A stretch of 5,081 nt of DNA from a bacterium HR32 (GTDB lineage Bacteria > Sysuimicrobiota > Sysuimicrobiia > Sysuimicrobiales > Sysuimicrobiaceae): positions 1 to 5,081 of the forward strand of contig BEII01000161.1 of NCBI GenBank assembly GCA_002898935.1, written 5' to 3'. The translations under genes were made by a program, and so were the position numbers. Under the pieces are notes generated by a model. It was not told the origin of the DNA. It was given only the letters and a program-made list of their open reading frames with translations, and made no database searches. This document shows positions 1 to 5,081 of this stretch, piece after piece (position 1 is the stretch's first letter; every line of letters begins with the position of its first letter).

Positions 1-113
1 AGGCTGGGCTGTACGTGGTGGAGGTTGGGGGCCGCCGCCTGCTCTTGGGCCAGCACCTGTCGGTGCTCTGCGAGCTCGGGCCGACGTCCGCCGAGACCCC
101 CTCCGCCTTCTGA
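1..113 (+). CDS. fliO: FliO C-terminal fragment (flagellar biosynthesis protein), partial at window start, ends at an in-frame TGA
   Basis: The first full codon is at position 3, and 36 codons are visible before TGA at 111-113. The translation starts AGLYVVEVGGRRLLLG and continues to LCEL, which matches the conserved cytoplasmic beta-rich end of FliO (family pattern roughly L-x-V-V-E-V-G-G-R-x-L-L-L-G, then L-x-E-L). The segment between LLLG and LCEL looks a few residues shorter than usual. FliO is a small membrane protein with a cytoplasmic tail that helps assemble and stabilise the FliP ring. Its transmembrane part lies outside the window. Position directly upstream of fliP supports the call. 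The oddity is the stop: the same frame stays open for 34 more codons and closes exactly at the fliP start, so the TGA may be a premature stop, a readthrough site or a sequence error. The identification is good, but whether the protein really ends here is uncertain. Confidence 0.85.
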   Translation, partial: AGLYVVEVGGRRLLLGQHLSVLCELGPTSAETPSAF

Positions 114-218
114 GAACGCCTGCGGGCGGCTGCGGAGCGGCTCCGCCGGATGCGAGCCGGTCCCGAAGGCCCACCGGCCCGACGGGGCCGGGGTGGCCTG
201 GGCGAGGAGCGTCGGTAG
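114..218 (+). other. Open in-frame continuation of fliO after the TGA, ending in TAG that overlaps the fliP start
   Basis: In the fliO frame, the codons after TGA 111-113 read ERLRAAAERLRRMRAG, then a Pro/Arg/Gly-rich tail, and end at TAG 216-218. There is no other stop in between. The first part looks like a basic amphipathic helix, as is common at FliO C-termini. The last base of the TAG is the first base of the fliP GTG (TAGTG), matching the tight start/stop coupling seen elsewhere in this operon. By hand count about three quarters of the third codon positions are G or C, a little below the neighbouring genes but compatible with coding. An alternative is plain spacer that happens to be open, which is easy in DNA this GC-rich. 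Inference: this was, or is, the fliO tail. Confidence 0.5.
204..209 (+). promoter_or_regulatory. Ribosome binding site of fliP (GAGGAG)
   Basis: GAGGAG lies 8 nt before the GTG at 218. It fixes that GTG as the fliP start in a frame that is open further upstream. Confidence 0.7.
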
Positions 219-952
219 TGCGCTGGTGGCTTCTGCTGGGCTGCGTGCTGCTGTTGGCGGGGCCTGCCGCCGCGGCGCCGCTGCCCGTGGTGGAGTTCCG
301 GGTGTCGGCCTCCGACTCGCCCCAGCAGGTGTCCACGTCCCTGCAGGTCCTCCTGCTGCTCACGGTGCTCGCCACCGCACCCGCCCTGCTCATCCTGCTG
401 ACGTCCTTCACGCGGATCGTGATCGTGCTGTCGTTGGTCCGCAGCGCCGTGGGCGTGCCCACGGTGCCGCCCAACCAGGTAGTGGTGGGCCTGGCGCTGT
501 TCCTCACCCTGTTCACCATGGCGCCCACCCTCGACCGGGCGAACCGGGAGGGTCTGCAGCCGTACCTGCGGGGCGAGCTGTCGCAGGCCCAGGCGCTGGA
601 CCGGGGCCTCAGGCCCCTGCGGCAGTTCATGCTCCGCCAGACCCGTGAGGAGGACCTGGCCCTGTTCGTGTCCATGGCCCGGCTTCCGAGGCCCCGCAGC
701 CGCGAGGACGTGCCCACGCACGTCCTGATCCCCGCCTTCGTAACGAGCGAGCTGCGCGCCGCGTTCCTCCTGGGCTCGCTGCTGTTCGTCCCGTTTCTGG
801 TGGTGGACATGGTGGTGAGTAGCGTCTTGCTGTCCCTGGGGATGCTGATGCTGCCGCCCGTGCTGATCTCCCTGCCCTTCAAACTTCTGCTCTTCGTATT
901 CGTGGACGGCTGGCATCTGGTGGCGCGCGCGTTGCTGCTGAGCTTCCGATGA
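218..952 (+). CDS. fliP: FliP, flagellar export gate protein
   Basis: The product is 244 aa, the usual FliP length. FliP forms the five-subunit core of the flagellar type III export gate in the inner membrane, with FliQ and FliR. The GTG start gives an N-terminal signal peptide (residues 1 to about 19, hydrophobic, ending in a run of alanines), as FliP proteins usually have. Family signatures are clear: SLQVLLLLTVLATAPALL (41-58), the TSFTRIVIVLSLVR block (62-75), PPNQV (84-88), PLRQFMLRQT (133-142), LIPAFVTSEL (170-179), PFLVVDMVVSSVLLSLGM (192-209) and LPPVLISLPFKL (212-223), ending FVDGWHLV. There are three further membrane segments at about 43-75, 88-103 and 184-230 (a long hydrophobic stretch that probably holds two helices). 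The methionine-rich loop reads G-M-L-M-L-P-P, with Leu where many homologues have Met. The stop TGA overlaps the fliQ ATG (ATGA). Confidence is very high. Confidence 0.98.
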   Translation: MRWWLLLGCVLLLAGPAAAAPLPVVEFRVSASDSPQQVSTSLQVLLLLTVLATAPALLILLTSFTRIVIVLSLVRSAVGVPTVPPNQVVVGLALFLTLFTMAPTLDRANREGLQPYLRGELSQAQALDRGLRPLRQFMLRQTREEDLALFVSMARLPRPRSREDVPTHVLIPAFVTSELRAAFLLGSLLFVPFLVVDMVVSSVLLSLGMLMLPPVLISLPFKLLLFVFVDGWHLVARALLLSFR

Positions 953-1218
953 CGCTGGACGGGCTGGTGGCGCTGGGGCAGGAAGCCATGGCGGTGGCCG
1001 CACTGGTTGCGCTGCCGGTGCTGGGCGTGGCCCTGCTGGCGGGGGTGGCGGTGGGCCTGGTGCAGGTCCTCACCCAGGTGCAGGAGGCCACCCTGTCCTT
1101 CGTGCCCAAGGTCGTGGCGGTGGGGGCGGTGGCGGTGCTGCTGGGCCCTTGGATGGCCCAGCAGCTGCTGCGGTTCACCGCAGCCCTGCTGCGGGGGCTG
1201 CCGGAGTGGGTACCGTGA
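949..1218 (+). CDS. fliQ: FliQ, flagellar export gate protein
   Basis: The product is 89 aa, matching the family. FliQ is a two-helix membrane protein, and four copies pack around the FliP/FliR core of the flagellar export gate. Hydrophobic segments span about residues 14-38 and 54-76. The loop between them holds the family signature TQVQEATLSFVPK (42-54), including the conserved Q-E and the P-K at the start of helix 2. The ATG overlaps the fliP stop by 4 nt (ATGA). No Shine-Dalgarno sequence is visible just upstream, so translation probably depends on ribosomes finishing fliP (inference). The gene ends TGA within GTGA, overlapping the fliR start. Confidence 0.97.
   Translation: MTLDGLVALGQEAMAVAALVALPVLGVALLAGVAVGLVQVLTQVQEATLSFVPKVVAVGAVAVLLGPWMAQQLLRFTAALLRGLPEWVP
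1203..1206 (+). promoter_or_regulatory. Ribosome binding site of fliR (GGAG)
   Basis: GGAG inside the fliQ end sits 8 nt before GTG 1215. It favours that start over an in-frame ATG at 1149, which would lie deep inside fliQ. Confidence 0.6.
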
Positions 1219-1964
1219 GCTGGGGCTTCGTGGTCCCCTGGCTGCTGGCGACCGGCCGTGTCGCGGGCTTCCTGCTGGCCCTGCCTGCCCTGGGCGGGCC
1301 CCGGGTGCCTGCGGCCGCCAGCGCGGGGCTCAGCCTGTTCGTGGCCGCCTCCGCGCCGCTGGAGAGCGTAGGAGGCCTTGAGGCCAGTTCGTTCGCCGCC
1401 CTTCTGCTGAAGGAGCTGGCTGTGGGCCTGTTCCTGGGCTGGGGCGTGGCGCTGGCGTTCGTGGCGGTGCAGGTGGGCGGGCAGGTGGCGGAGCTCACGC
1501 TGGGGCTGGGGTCCGGCCAGCTGGTGGACCCCGTGCACGGACACGAGTCCACGGTGCTGGCACGGCTCTGGTCCACCCTGGCGCTGGTGGCGTACTTCGC
1601 GACGGACACCCACCACCAGGCCCTGCGGCTCCTCGGCCTGAGCTTCGACTGCCTGCGCCCGGACCAGCTCCCGTCGCTCGTGCCCTTCGTGGAGGCGGGG
1701 TTCGAGCTGTTCGCAGCCAGCTTCCTGGCGGGCGTGCAGGTCGCCGCGCCCTTCGTGGCCGCGTCCATGGCTGTGGAGACCGCGCTGGCGCTCGGCGCGC
1801 GCGCCGCGCCGCAGGTGAACGTCTTCCTCGTGAGCCTGCCCCTCAAGGTGGGGCTCGCGCTGGTGCTGGTGGGTGCGTTCCTGCCCCACACCCTGGGCGG
1901 TGTGACCGCGATCTGGGATCGGACGTTGGCGGGTGTGGGCGCTGTACTCCGGAGGTGGCCGTGA
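1215..1964 (+). CDS. fliR: FliR, flagellar export gate protein
   Basis: From the GTG at 1215 the product is 249 aa, close to the usual ~255-260. FliR is the single-copy subunit that completes the FliP5-FliQ4-FliR1 export gate and contacts FlhB. Landmarks: an N-terminal helix beginning MSWGFVVPWLLATGRVAGF; the LLKELAVGLFLGWGVALAF segment (about 65-83); VGGQVAELTLGLGSGQLVDP (about 88-107), the family's G-Q-x...DP region; and RAAPQVNVFLVSLPLKV (about 195-211), the most diagnostic FliR motif. It is hydrophobic through most of its length, with about five to six membrane helices. The start is chosen because GTG overlaps the fliQ stop (GTGA), has a GGAG upstream and places the first helix at the N-terminus. 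An ATG at 1149 in the same frame would add 22 Ala-rich residues and is rejected. The 3' end overlaps the HDOD gene by GTGA, with no sign of the FliR-FlhB fusion found in some clostridia. Confidence 0.96.
   Translation: MSWGFVVPWLLATGRVAGFLLALPALGGPRVPAAASAGLSLFVAASAPLESVGGLEASSFAALLLKELAVGLFLGWGVALAFVAVQVGGQVAELTLGLGSGQLVDPVHGHESTVLARLWSTLALVAYFATDTHHQALRLLGLSFDCLRPDQLPSLVPFVEAGFELFAASFLAGVQVAAPFVAASMAVETALALGARAAPQVNVFLVSLPLKVGLALVLVGAFLPHTLGGVTAIWDRTLAGVGAVLRRWP
1951..1955 (+). promoter_or_regulatory. Ribosome binding site of the HDOD gene (GGAGG)
   Basis: GGAGG (running into GGAGGTGG) lies 5 nt before GTG 1961. It decides in favour of 1961 over the in-frame GTG at 1955, which overlaps the site itself. 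Confidence 0.75.
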
Positions 1965-2809
1965 GCCGCGTCCCGGACCGGGTGCTGCTGGCCTTTGACC
2001 TCCTGGAGCCGCTGCCGGCGCACGTGCTGGAGGCCATGCGGCTGCTGGACGACCTCACGAGCTCTGCGGAGTCCGTCGCGGAGGTGGTGGGCCGAGACCC
2101 GGTGCTGGCGGCGCGGGTCCTGCGGCTTGCGAACTCCGCGCTGTACATGCGCACCCGGCGCGTGGCAACCCTCCGGGACGCGGTGGTGCTCGTGGGGTTT
2201 GGGGCGGTGCGCAGCCTGCTGTTCACGGCGGTGGCGTACGACGCGTTCGCGCGCGGCGCGCCGGGGTACGGCCTGGACCGGGTGCGGATGTGGCAGCACG
2301 CCCTGGCGGTGGCCACGGTAGCCCGGCACCTGGCTCAGACCCGCGGACTGGACGCGGAAGCGGCGTTCGTGGCCGGGCTGCTGCACGACATCGGCAAGAT
2401 GGCCCTCAGCCACAGCCTGCAGGAGCAGTACCGAGCGGTGCTGGAGGCGGTGGAACAGGGGGCGGACTTCGTGGAGGCCGAGCGGGCGGTCCTAGGCTGC
2501 GACCACGCGCAGGTGGGTGCCGAGGCGGCCCGGCGGTGGAGCCTCCCGGATGCCCTGGTGCAGGCCATCGAGCACCACCACCGCCCAGACGAGGTGCCGG
2601 AACCGGGCCTCGCGGACGCGGTGCACGTGGCGGACGCCGTGAGCGTGATGCTGGGCTTCGGGGTGGGGACCGACCAGCTCCTGCACCGGTGCAGCGAGGG
2701 CGCCCTCGAACGCCTGGGGCTCAGCCAGGAGGAACTCCCGCTGTTGCTGGTGGTGCTGGCGGACCTGCTGGCGGAAGTGGGTGCGCTGGCCACCCTGGAG
2801 GTCGGCTGA
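1961..2809 (+). CDS. HDOD/HD-domain signalling protein inserted between fliR and flhB
   Basis: The product is 282 aa from GTG 1961. No signal peptide or membrane helix is seen, so it is probably cytoplasmic. The N-terminal half (about 16-96) has the HDOD pattern: LEPLPAHVLEAM, then VVGRDPVLAARVLRLANSALY (43-62; R-D-P and N-S are the family hallmarks), then the L-x-D-A-V-x-L-V-G block (71-79). The second half keeps residues expected of an HD phosphohydrolase: H113, the GLLHDIGK motif with H142, D143 and K146, H182 in GCDHAQVG, H205-H207 after LPDALVQAIE, and D225. There is no GYP signature, so it is not a classical HD-GYP c-di-GMP phosphodiesterase. HDOD proteins are linked to signalling, chemotaxis and motility, but most have no known reaction, and many lack the metal ligands that this one keeps. 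It overlaps fliR by GTGA, so it should be translated with the export gate genes. Function is inferred as motility regulation, and the substrate is unknown. Confidence 0.92.
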   Translation: MSRVPDRVLLAFDLLEPLPAHVLEAMRLLDDLTSSAESVAEVVGRDPVLAARVLRLANSALYMRTRRVATLRDAVVLVGFGAVRSLLFTAVAYDAFARGAPGYGLDRVRMWQHALAVATVARHLAQTRGLDAEAAFVAGLLHDIGKMALSHSLQEQYRAVLEAVEQGADFVEAERAVLGCDHAQVGAEAARRWSLPDALVQAIEHHHRPDEVPEPGLADAVHVADAVSVMLGFGVGTDQLLHRCSEGALERLGLSQEELPLLLVVLADLLAEVGALATLEVG

Positions 2810-2814
2810 CCGGC

Positions 2815-2830
2815 CGGCACGGGCTGTGCA
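2815..2830 (+). promoter_or_regulatory. Candidate sigma-54 (-24/-12) promoter upstream of flhB
   Basis: The sequence CGGCACGGGCTGTGCA compares with the sigma-54 consensus TGGCACG-N4-TTGCW. The essential GG (2816-2817) and GC (2828-2829) are present with exactly 10 nt between them, and 10 of 12 specified positions match (C for the first T, G for the first T of TTGC). It would start transcription near 2841, giving a leader of about 23 nt before the flhB ATG. It lies in the only intergenic gap of the window and points the right way. It also forms a small GCAC/GTGC inverted repeat, so chance or another use is possible. No activator site is visible. Confidence 0.35.
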
Positions 2831-2837
2831 TACCCGC

Positions 2838-2860
2838 GGTGCGGCGGACCACGCCGCACC
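2838..2860 (+). promoter_or_regulatory. Perfect 9-bp hairpin directly before the flhB start codon
   Basis: GGTGCGGCG (2838-2846) pairs with CGCCGCACC (2852-2860) around a 5-nt loop GACCA. The stem ends 3 nt before ATG 2864 and occupies the place where a Shine-Dalgarno sequence should be, and none is seen there. No T-run follows, so it is not a normal intrinsic terminator. It may control translation initiation of flhB or be a protein-binding palindrome. This is an inference from sequence only. Confidence 0.55.
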
Positions 2861-2863
2861 ATC

Positions 2864-3910
2864 ATGAGCAGCCAGCGCACCGAGCCCGCGACCCCTCGAA
2901 GGCGCCAGGAAGCCCGCCGGCGCGGGCAGGTGGCCCGCAGCGCGGACCTCACGCAGGCCTTAGCCCTGCTGGCGGCCACCGCGGCGGCCACGGCGGCCGC
3001 GCCGTGGGTCGCGGGCGGCTTCGTGGCGTACGCGCAGCGCGCCCTGGCGGCGCCGCGGGTGGACCGCCCCGGCCTGGCGCTCCTGGAGGGCCTGGAGGCG
3101 GGGGCGCGGGTCCTGGCGCCGGTGGTGCTGGCCGCGCTCGCGGTGGGGGTCGTGGCGGGCGTGGCACAGACCGGCGGGCTGTTCACGGCAAAACCTCTGG
3201 AGCCCCAGCTGGACCGGCTAAACCCCCTGCGGGCTTTGGAGCGCTTGTTCTCCCTGCGGTCCGCCGCCGAACTCCTGAAGGCTGCGTTGAAGCTGGCCGC
3301 GGTGGTGGCGGCGGTGTGGGCGCCCCTGCGGCAAGTGGTGGCCGACCCCGGGCCGCTCGCGCCGTCGGCTGGGGAGCTGGCCGTTCAAGTGGGGGCTGTC
3401 CTCCGGGACGTGGCGTGGCGGGGTGGACTCGCGCTCGGGCTGCTCGGTGTCCTCGACTACCTGTACCAGCGGTTCGAGCACGAGCGGGGGTTGCGGATGA
3501 CGCGCCAGGAGGTCCGGGAGGACCTTCGGGAGACCGAGGGCGACCCGCTGGTGCGCGCCCGGCAGCGGGCCCGACAGCGGGAGCTCGCCCGGCGGCGGAT
3601 GCTGCGGGACGTGGCCCGGGCCACGGTGGTGGTGACGAACCCGACGCACCTGGCGGTGGCCTTGCGGTACGCACCTCCCCACACGCCGGCCCCGGTGGTG
3701 GTGGCCAAGGGCGCGGGCGCTGTCGCCGAGCGGATCCGGGAGACGGCCCGGCGTCACGGGGTGCCCACGGTGCCGAACCCCCCGCTCGCGCAGGCTTTGT
3801 ACCGCCGGGTGCCGCTGGGCGGCGCCATCCCACCCGCCCTGTACCGGGCTGTGGCGGAGATCCTGGCGCTCCTGTACCGCGCGGGCCGCCTGCGGGAGGT
3901 ACCCCTGTGA
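2864..3910 (+). CDS. flhB: FlhB, flagellar export apparatus switch protein
   Basis: The product is 348 aa, near the usual ~350-380. FlhB sits at the cytoplasmic face of the export gate and changes substrate specificity from rod/hook to filament proteins after cleaving itself. The N-terminus has the family pattern RTEPATPRRRQEARRRGQVARS (about 5-26). Membrane helices lie at about 30-50, 84-105, 138-158 and 180-200. Next come the linker motif GLRMTRQEVREDLRETEGDP (about 208-227) and an Arg-rich helix. The autocleavage site N259-P260-T261-H262 is intact, and the C-terminal domain follows, with VVVAKGAG, VPTVPNPPLAQALY and IPPALYRAVAEILALLY. Arg replaces Lys at many family positions, as expected at high GC. 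ATG 2864 is the only plausible start, since the frame has no earlier start back to the TGA at 2807. Unusually for this operon, flhB does not overlap the gene before it and lacks a visible Shine-Dalgarno sequence. Its 3' end overlaps flhA (GTGA). Confidence 0.97.
   Translation: MSSQRTEPATPRRRQEARRRGQVARSADLTQALALLAATAAATAAAPWVAGGFVAYAQRALAAPRVDRPGLALLEGLEAGARVLAPVVLAALAVGVVAGVAQTGGLFTAKPLEPQLDRLNPLRALERLFSLRSAAELLKAALKLAAVVAAVWAPLRQVVADPGPLAPSAGELAVQVGAVLRDVAWRGGLALGLLGVLDYLYQRFEHERGLRMTRQEVREDLRETEGDPLVRARQRARQRELARRRMLRDVARATVVVTNPTHLAVALRYAPPHTPAPVVVAKGAGAVAERIRETARRHGVPTVPNPPLAQALYRRVPLGGAIPPALYRAVAEILALLYRAGRLREVPL
3895..3899 (+). promoter_or_regulatory. Ribosome binding site of flhA (GGAGG)
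   Basis: GGAGG within the flhB end lies 7 nt before GTG 3907. It is the best-spaced Shine-Dalgarno in the window and fixes the flhA start. Confidence 0.75.
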
Positions 3911-5081
3911 CCGCGGGCCAGAGGCTCCTCCAGCGCAGCGACCTGGCCCTGGCCGCGTGTCTCCTCCTGGTCACCGCCACGCTGGTGGTGCCGTTGCCCA
4001 CCGCGCTCGTGGACCTGTTGCTGGTCGGCAACCTCGCCCTGTCCGTCGTCGTGCTGATGGCCACCGCGTACGCCTCGGACCCGCTGCAGCTGTCGGTGTT
4101 CCCCTCCCTGCTGCTGGCCGCGGCCCTGGGCCGCCTGGGGCTCAACGTGGCCATGGCGCGGCTGATCCTCACCCAGGGGTCGGCGGGCAGCGTGGTGGCT
4201 GCCTTCGGAGGCCTCGTGGTGGGCGGGAACTTGGTCGTGGGGCTCGTGCTGTTCGCCATCCTGCTCACCGTGCAGTTCGTGGTGGTGACCAACGGCACGA
4301 GCCGCATGGCGGAGGTGGCTGCCCGCTTCGCGTTGGACGCCATGCCCGGCAAGCAGATGAGCATCGACGCCGAGCTGAACGCGGGCACGCTCACGGAGGA
4401 GGCGGCCCGGGAGCGGCGGCGCCAGGTGGAGCGGCAGTCCGACTTCTTCGGCGCCATGGACGGCGCCAGCAAGTTCGTGCGCGGAGACGCCATCGCGGGG
4501 CTCGTGATCACCGCCGCCAACCTCCTGGGCGGGTTCGGGGTGGGGATGGCGAGGGGCATGAGCGCTACGGAAGCAGCGTCCGCCTTCGCCCTGCAGGCGG
4601 TGGGCGCCGGGCTCGCGCTGCAGATCCCCTCCCTGCTGCTGTCCGCAGCCAGCGGGCTGATCCTGACCCGGACCGCGGGGGGCGAGCACCTGGGCGCGGA
4701 CCTGGCGTCGCAGCTCACCGCGCGGTGGCGGCCGCTTGTGGCCGCCGGCGCCGTGGTCGGTCTGTTGGGGCTGTTCCCCGGGCTGCCTTCGCTGGCCTTC
4801 TTGTCCGTCGGTGGCGCGCTGGTGGCCGCAGGGTTGGCCGCGCGGACGCCCCCGCCTGCCGCCGCGCCCCCGCCCCCGCGGACCGCTACACCCGAGGCAG
4901 CACCGGCCATCGCGGACGTAGAGCCCCTCAGCCTGGAGATCGGCTACGGCCTCGTGGGGCTGGTGGAGCCCACGCAGGGCGGAGACCTCCTGGACCGCAT
5001 CGTGGCCCTGCGGCGCCAGGTGGCCGCAACCCTGGGGCTGGTCGTCCCGCCCGTCCGGGTGCGGGACGAGCCGAGCCTCGG
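3907..5081 (+). CDS. flhA: FlhA, flagellar export apparatus ring protein, 3' end beyond window
   Basis: From GTG 3907 the frame is open to the window edge, giving 391 full codons of the usual ~690. The missing part is most of the cytoplasmic domain. FlhA forms a nine-subunit ring under the export gate, couples export to the proton motive force and docks chaperone-substrate complexes. About eight hydrophobic segments can be read, four before about residue 127 and four between about 199 and 310. Signatures: LGRLGLNVAMARLIL (75-89); the cytoplasmic FHIPEP loop with VAARFALDAMPGKQMSIDAEL (137-157); and DFFGAMDGASKFVRGDAIAG (179-198), where charged residues important for export lie. A Pro/Ala-rich linker (about 314-333) leads to the start of the soluble domain, PLSLEIGYGLVGLVE (340-354) and VVPPVRVRD. 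The start overlaps the flhB stop (GTGA). No frameshift was found when every codon was read. Confidence 0.97.
   Translation, partial: MTAGQRLLQRSDLALAACLLLVTATLVVPLPTALVDLLLVGNLALSVVVLMATAYASDPLQLSVFPSLLLAAALGRLGLNVAMARLILTQGSAGSVVAAFGGLVVGGNLVVGLVLFAILLTVQFVVVTNGTSRMAEVAARFALDAMPGKQMSIDAELNAGTLTEEAARERRRQVERQSDFFGAMDGASKFVRGDAIAGLVITAANLLGGFGVGMARGMSATEAASAFALQAVGAGLALQIPSLLLSAASGLILTRTAGGEHLGADLASQLTARWRPLVAAGAVVGLLGLFPGLPSLAFLSVGGALVAAGLAARTPPPAAAPPPPRTATPEAAPAIADVEPLSLEIGYGLVGLVEPTQGGDLLDRIVALRRQVAATLGLVVPPVRVRDEPSL

Noticed and set aside
603..617. GGGGCC/GGCCCC hairpin in fliP
   Set aside because: It lies within well-conserved codons (R-P-L-R), has no T-run, and short GC stems are common in this DNA.
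25..648. Open frame of 207 codons overlapping fliO and fliP on the + strand
   Set aside because: It lies in a different frame from fliO and fliP, and its product is Ala/Gly/Pro/Arg-rich with no recognisable motif. It is a shadow of high GC.
1149..1214. Upstream ATG extension of fliR
   Set aside because: It would add 22 Ala-rich residues overlapping fliQ deeply. GTG 1215 has a GGAG and overlaps the fliQ stop.
1794..1805. GGCGCGCGCGCC palindrome in fliR, an alternating GC tract that could form Z-DNA
   Set aside because: It encodes the conserved Gly-Ala-Arg-Ala part before the APQVN motif. Similar GC runs occur elsewhere in the window, so there is no evidence of a separate role.
2838..2866. 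Intrinsic terminator between the HDOD gene and flhB
   Set aside because: The stem is strong but is followed by ATCATG, not a T-run, and flhB starts at once. A regulatory hairpin is a better description.
3183..4910. Long antisense open frame (575 codons) opposite flhB/flhA, and similar antisense frames at 879-1889, 1175-2413 and 2335-3186
   Set aside because: Their products are low-complexity Arg/Pro/Ala/Ser-rich sequence without family motifs, as expected opposite GC-rich coding DNA. The + strand genes have clear conserved motifs.

Overview
The window is a stretch of a bacterial flagellar export-apparatus operon. All genes lie on the + strand, and the DNA is very GC-rich (by eye about 70% or more, with G/C at most third codon positions). 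In order it holds the 3' end of fliO, then fliP, fliQ, fliR, a gene for an HDOD/HD-domain protein, flhB, and the first ~391 codons of flhA, which runs off the right edge. Every flagellar gene is identified from conserved family motifs read in its translation.

Layout: 1-218 holds the end of fliO. Its frame is interrupted by an in-frame TGA at 111-113, then stays open to a TAG that overlaps the fliP start. From 218 to 2809, fliP, fliQ, fliR and the HDOD gene form a chain in which each stop overlaps the next start (ATGA, GTGA, GTGA). The only clear non-coding gap is 2810-2863. It carries a sigma-54-like -24/-12 element and a perfect 9-bp inverted repeat that ends 3 nt before the flhB ATG. flhB then overlaps flhA through another GTGA. 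No RNA genes, mobile elements or CRISPR arrays were seen.

How the genes work together: FliP, FliQ and FliR form the membrane export gate, and FliO is the chaperone for FliP assembly. FlhB sits on the gate and, by cleaving itself at NPTH, switches secretion from rod/hook to filament substrates. FlhA forms the cytoplasmic ring and helps use the proton motive force. The HDOD protein is not part of the known export machine. Its position between fliR and flhB, coupled to fliR, suggests a signalling or regulatory role linked to motility, and it keeps a full-looking set of HD metal-binding residues.

Organism: the order fliO-P-Q-R-flhB-flhA occurs in many phyla, including Bacillota and Desulfobacterota-like lineages. 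High GC, an HDOD gene in a flagellar operon and a possible sigma-54 promoter lean mildly towards a high-GC Desulfobacterota-type bacterium. This is weak inference, and a high-GC thermophilic Bacillota or an uncultured lineage cannot be excluded.
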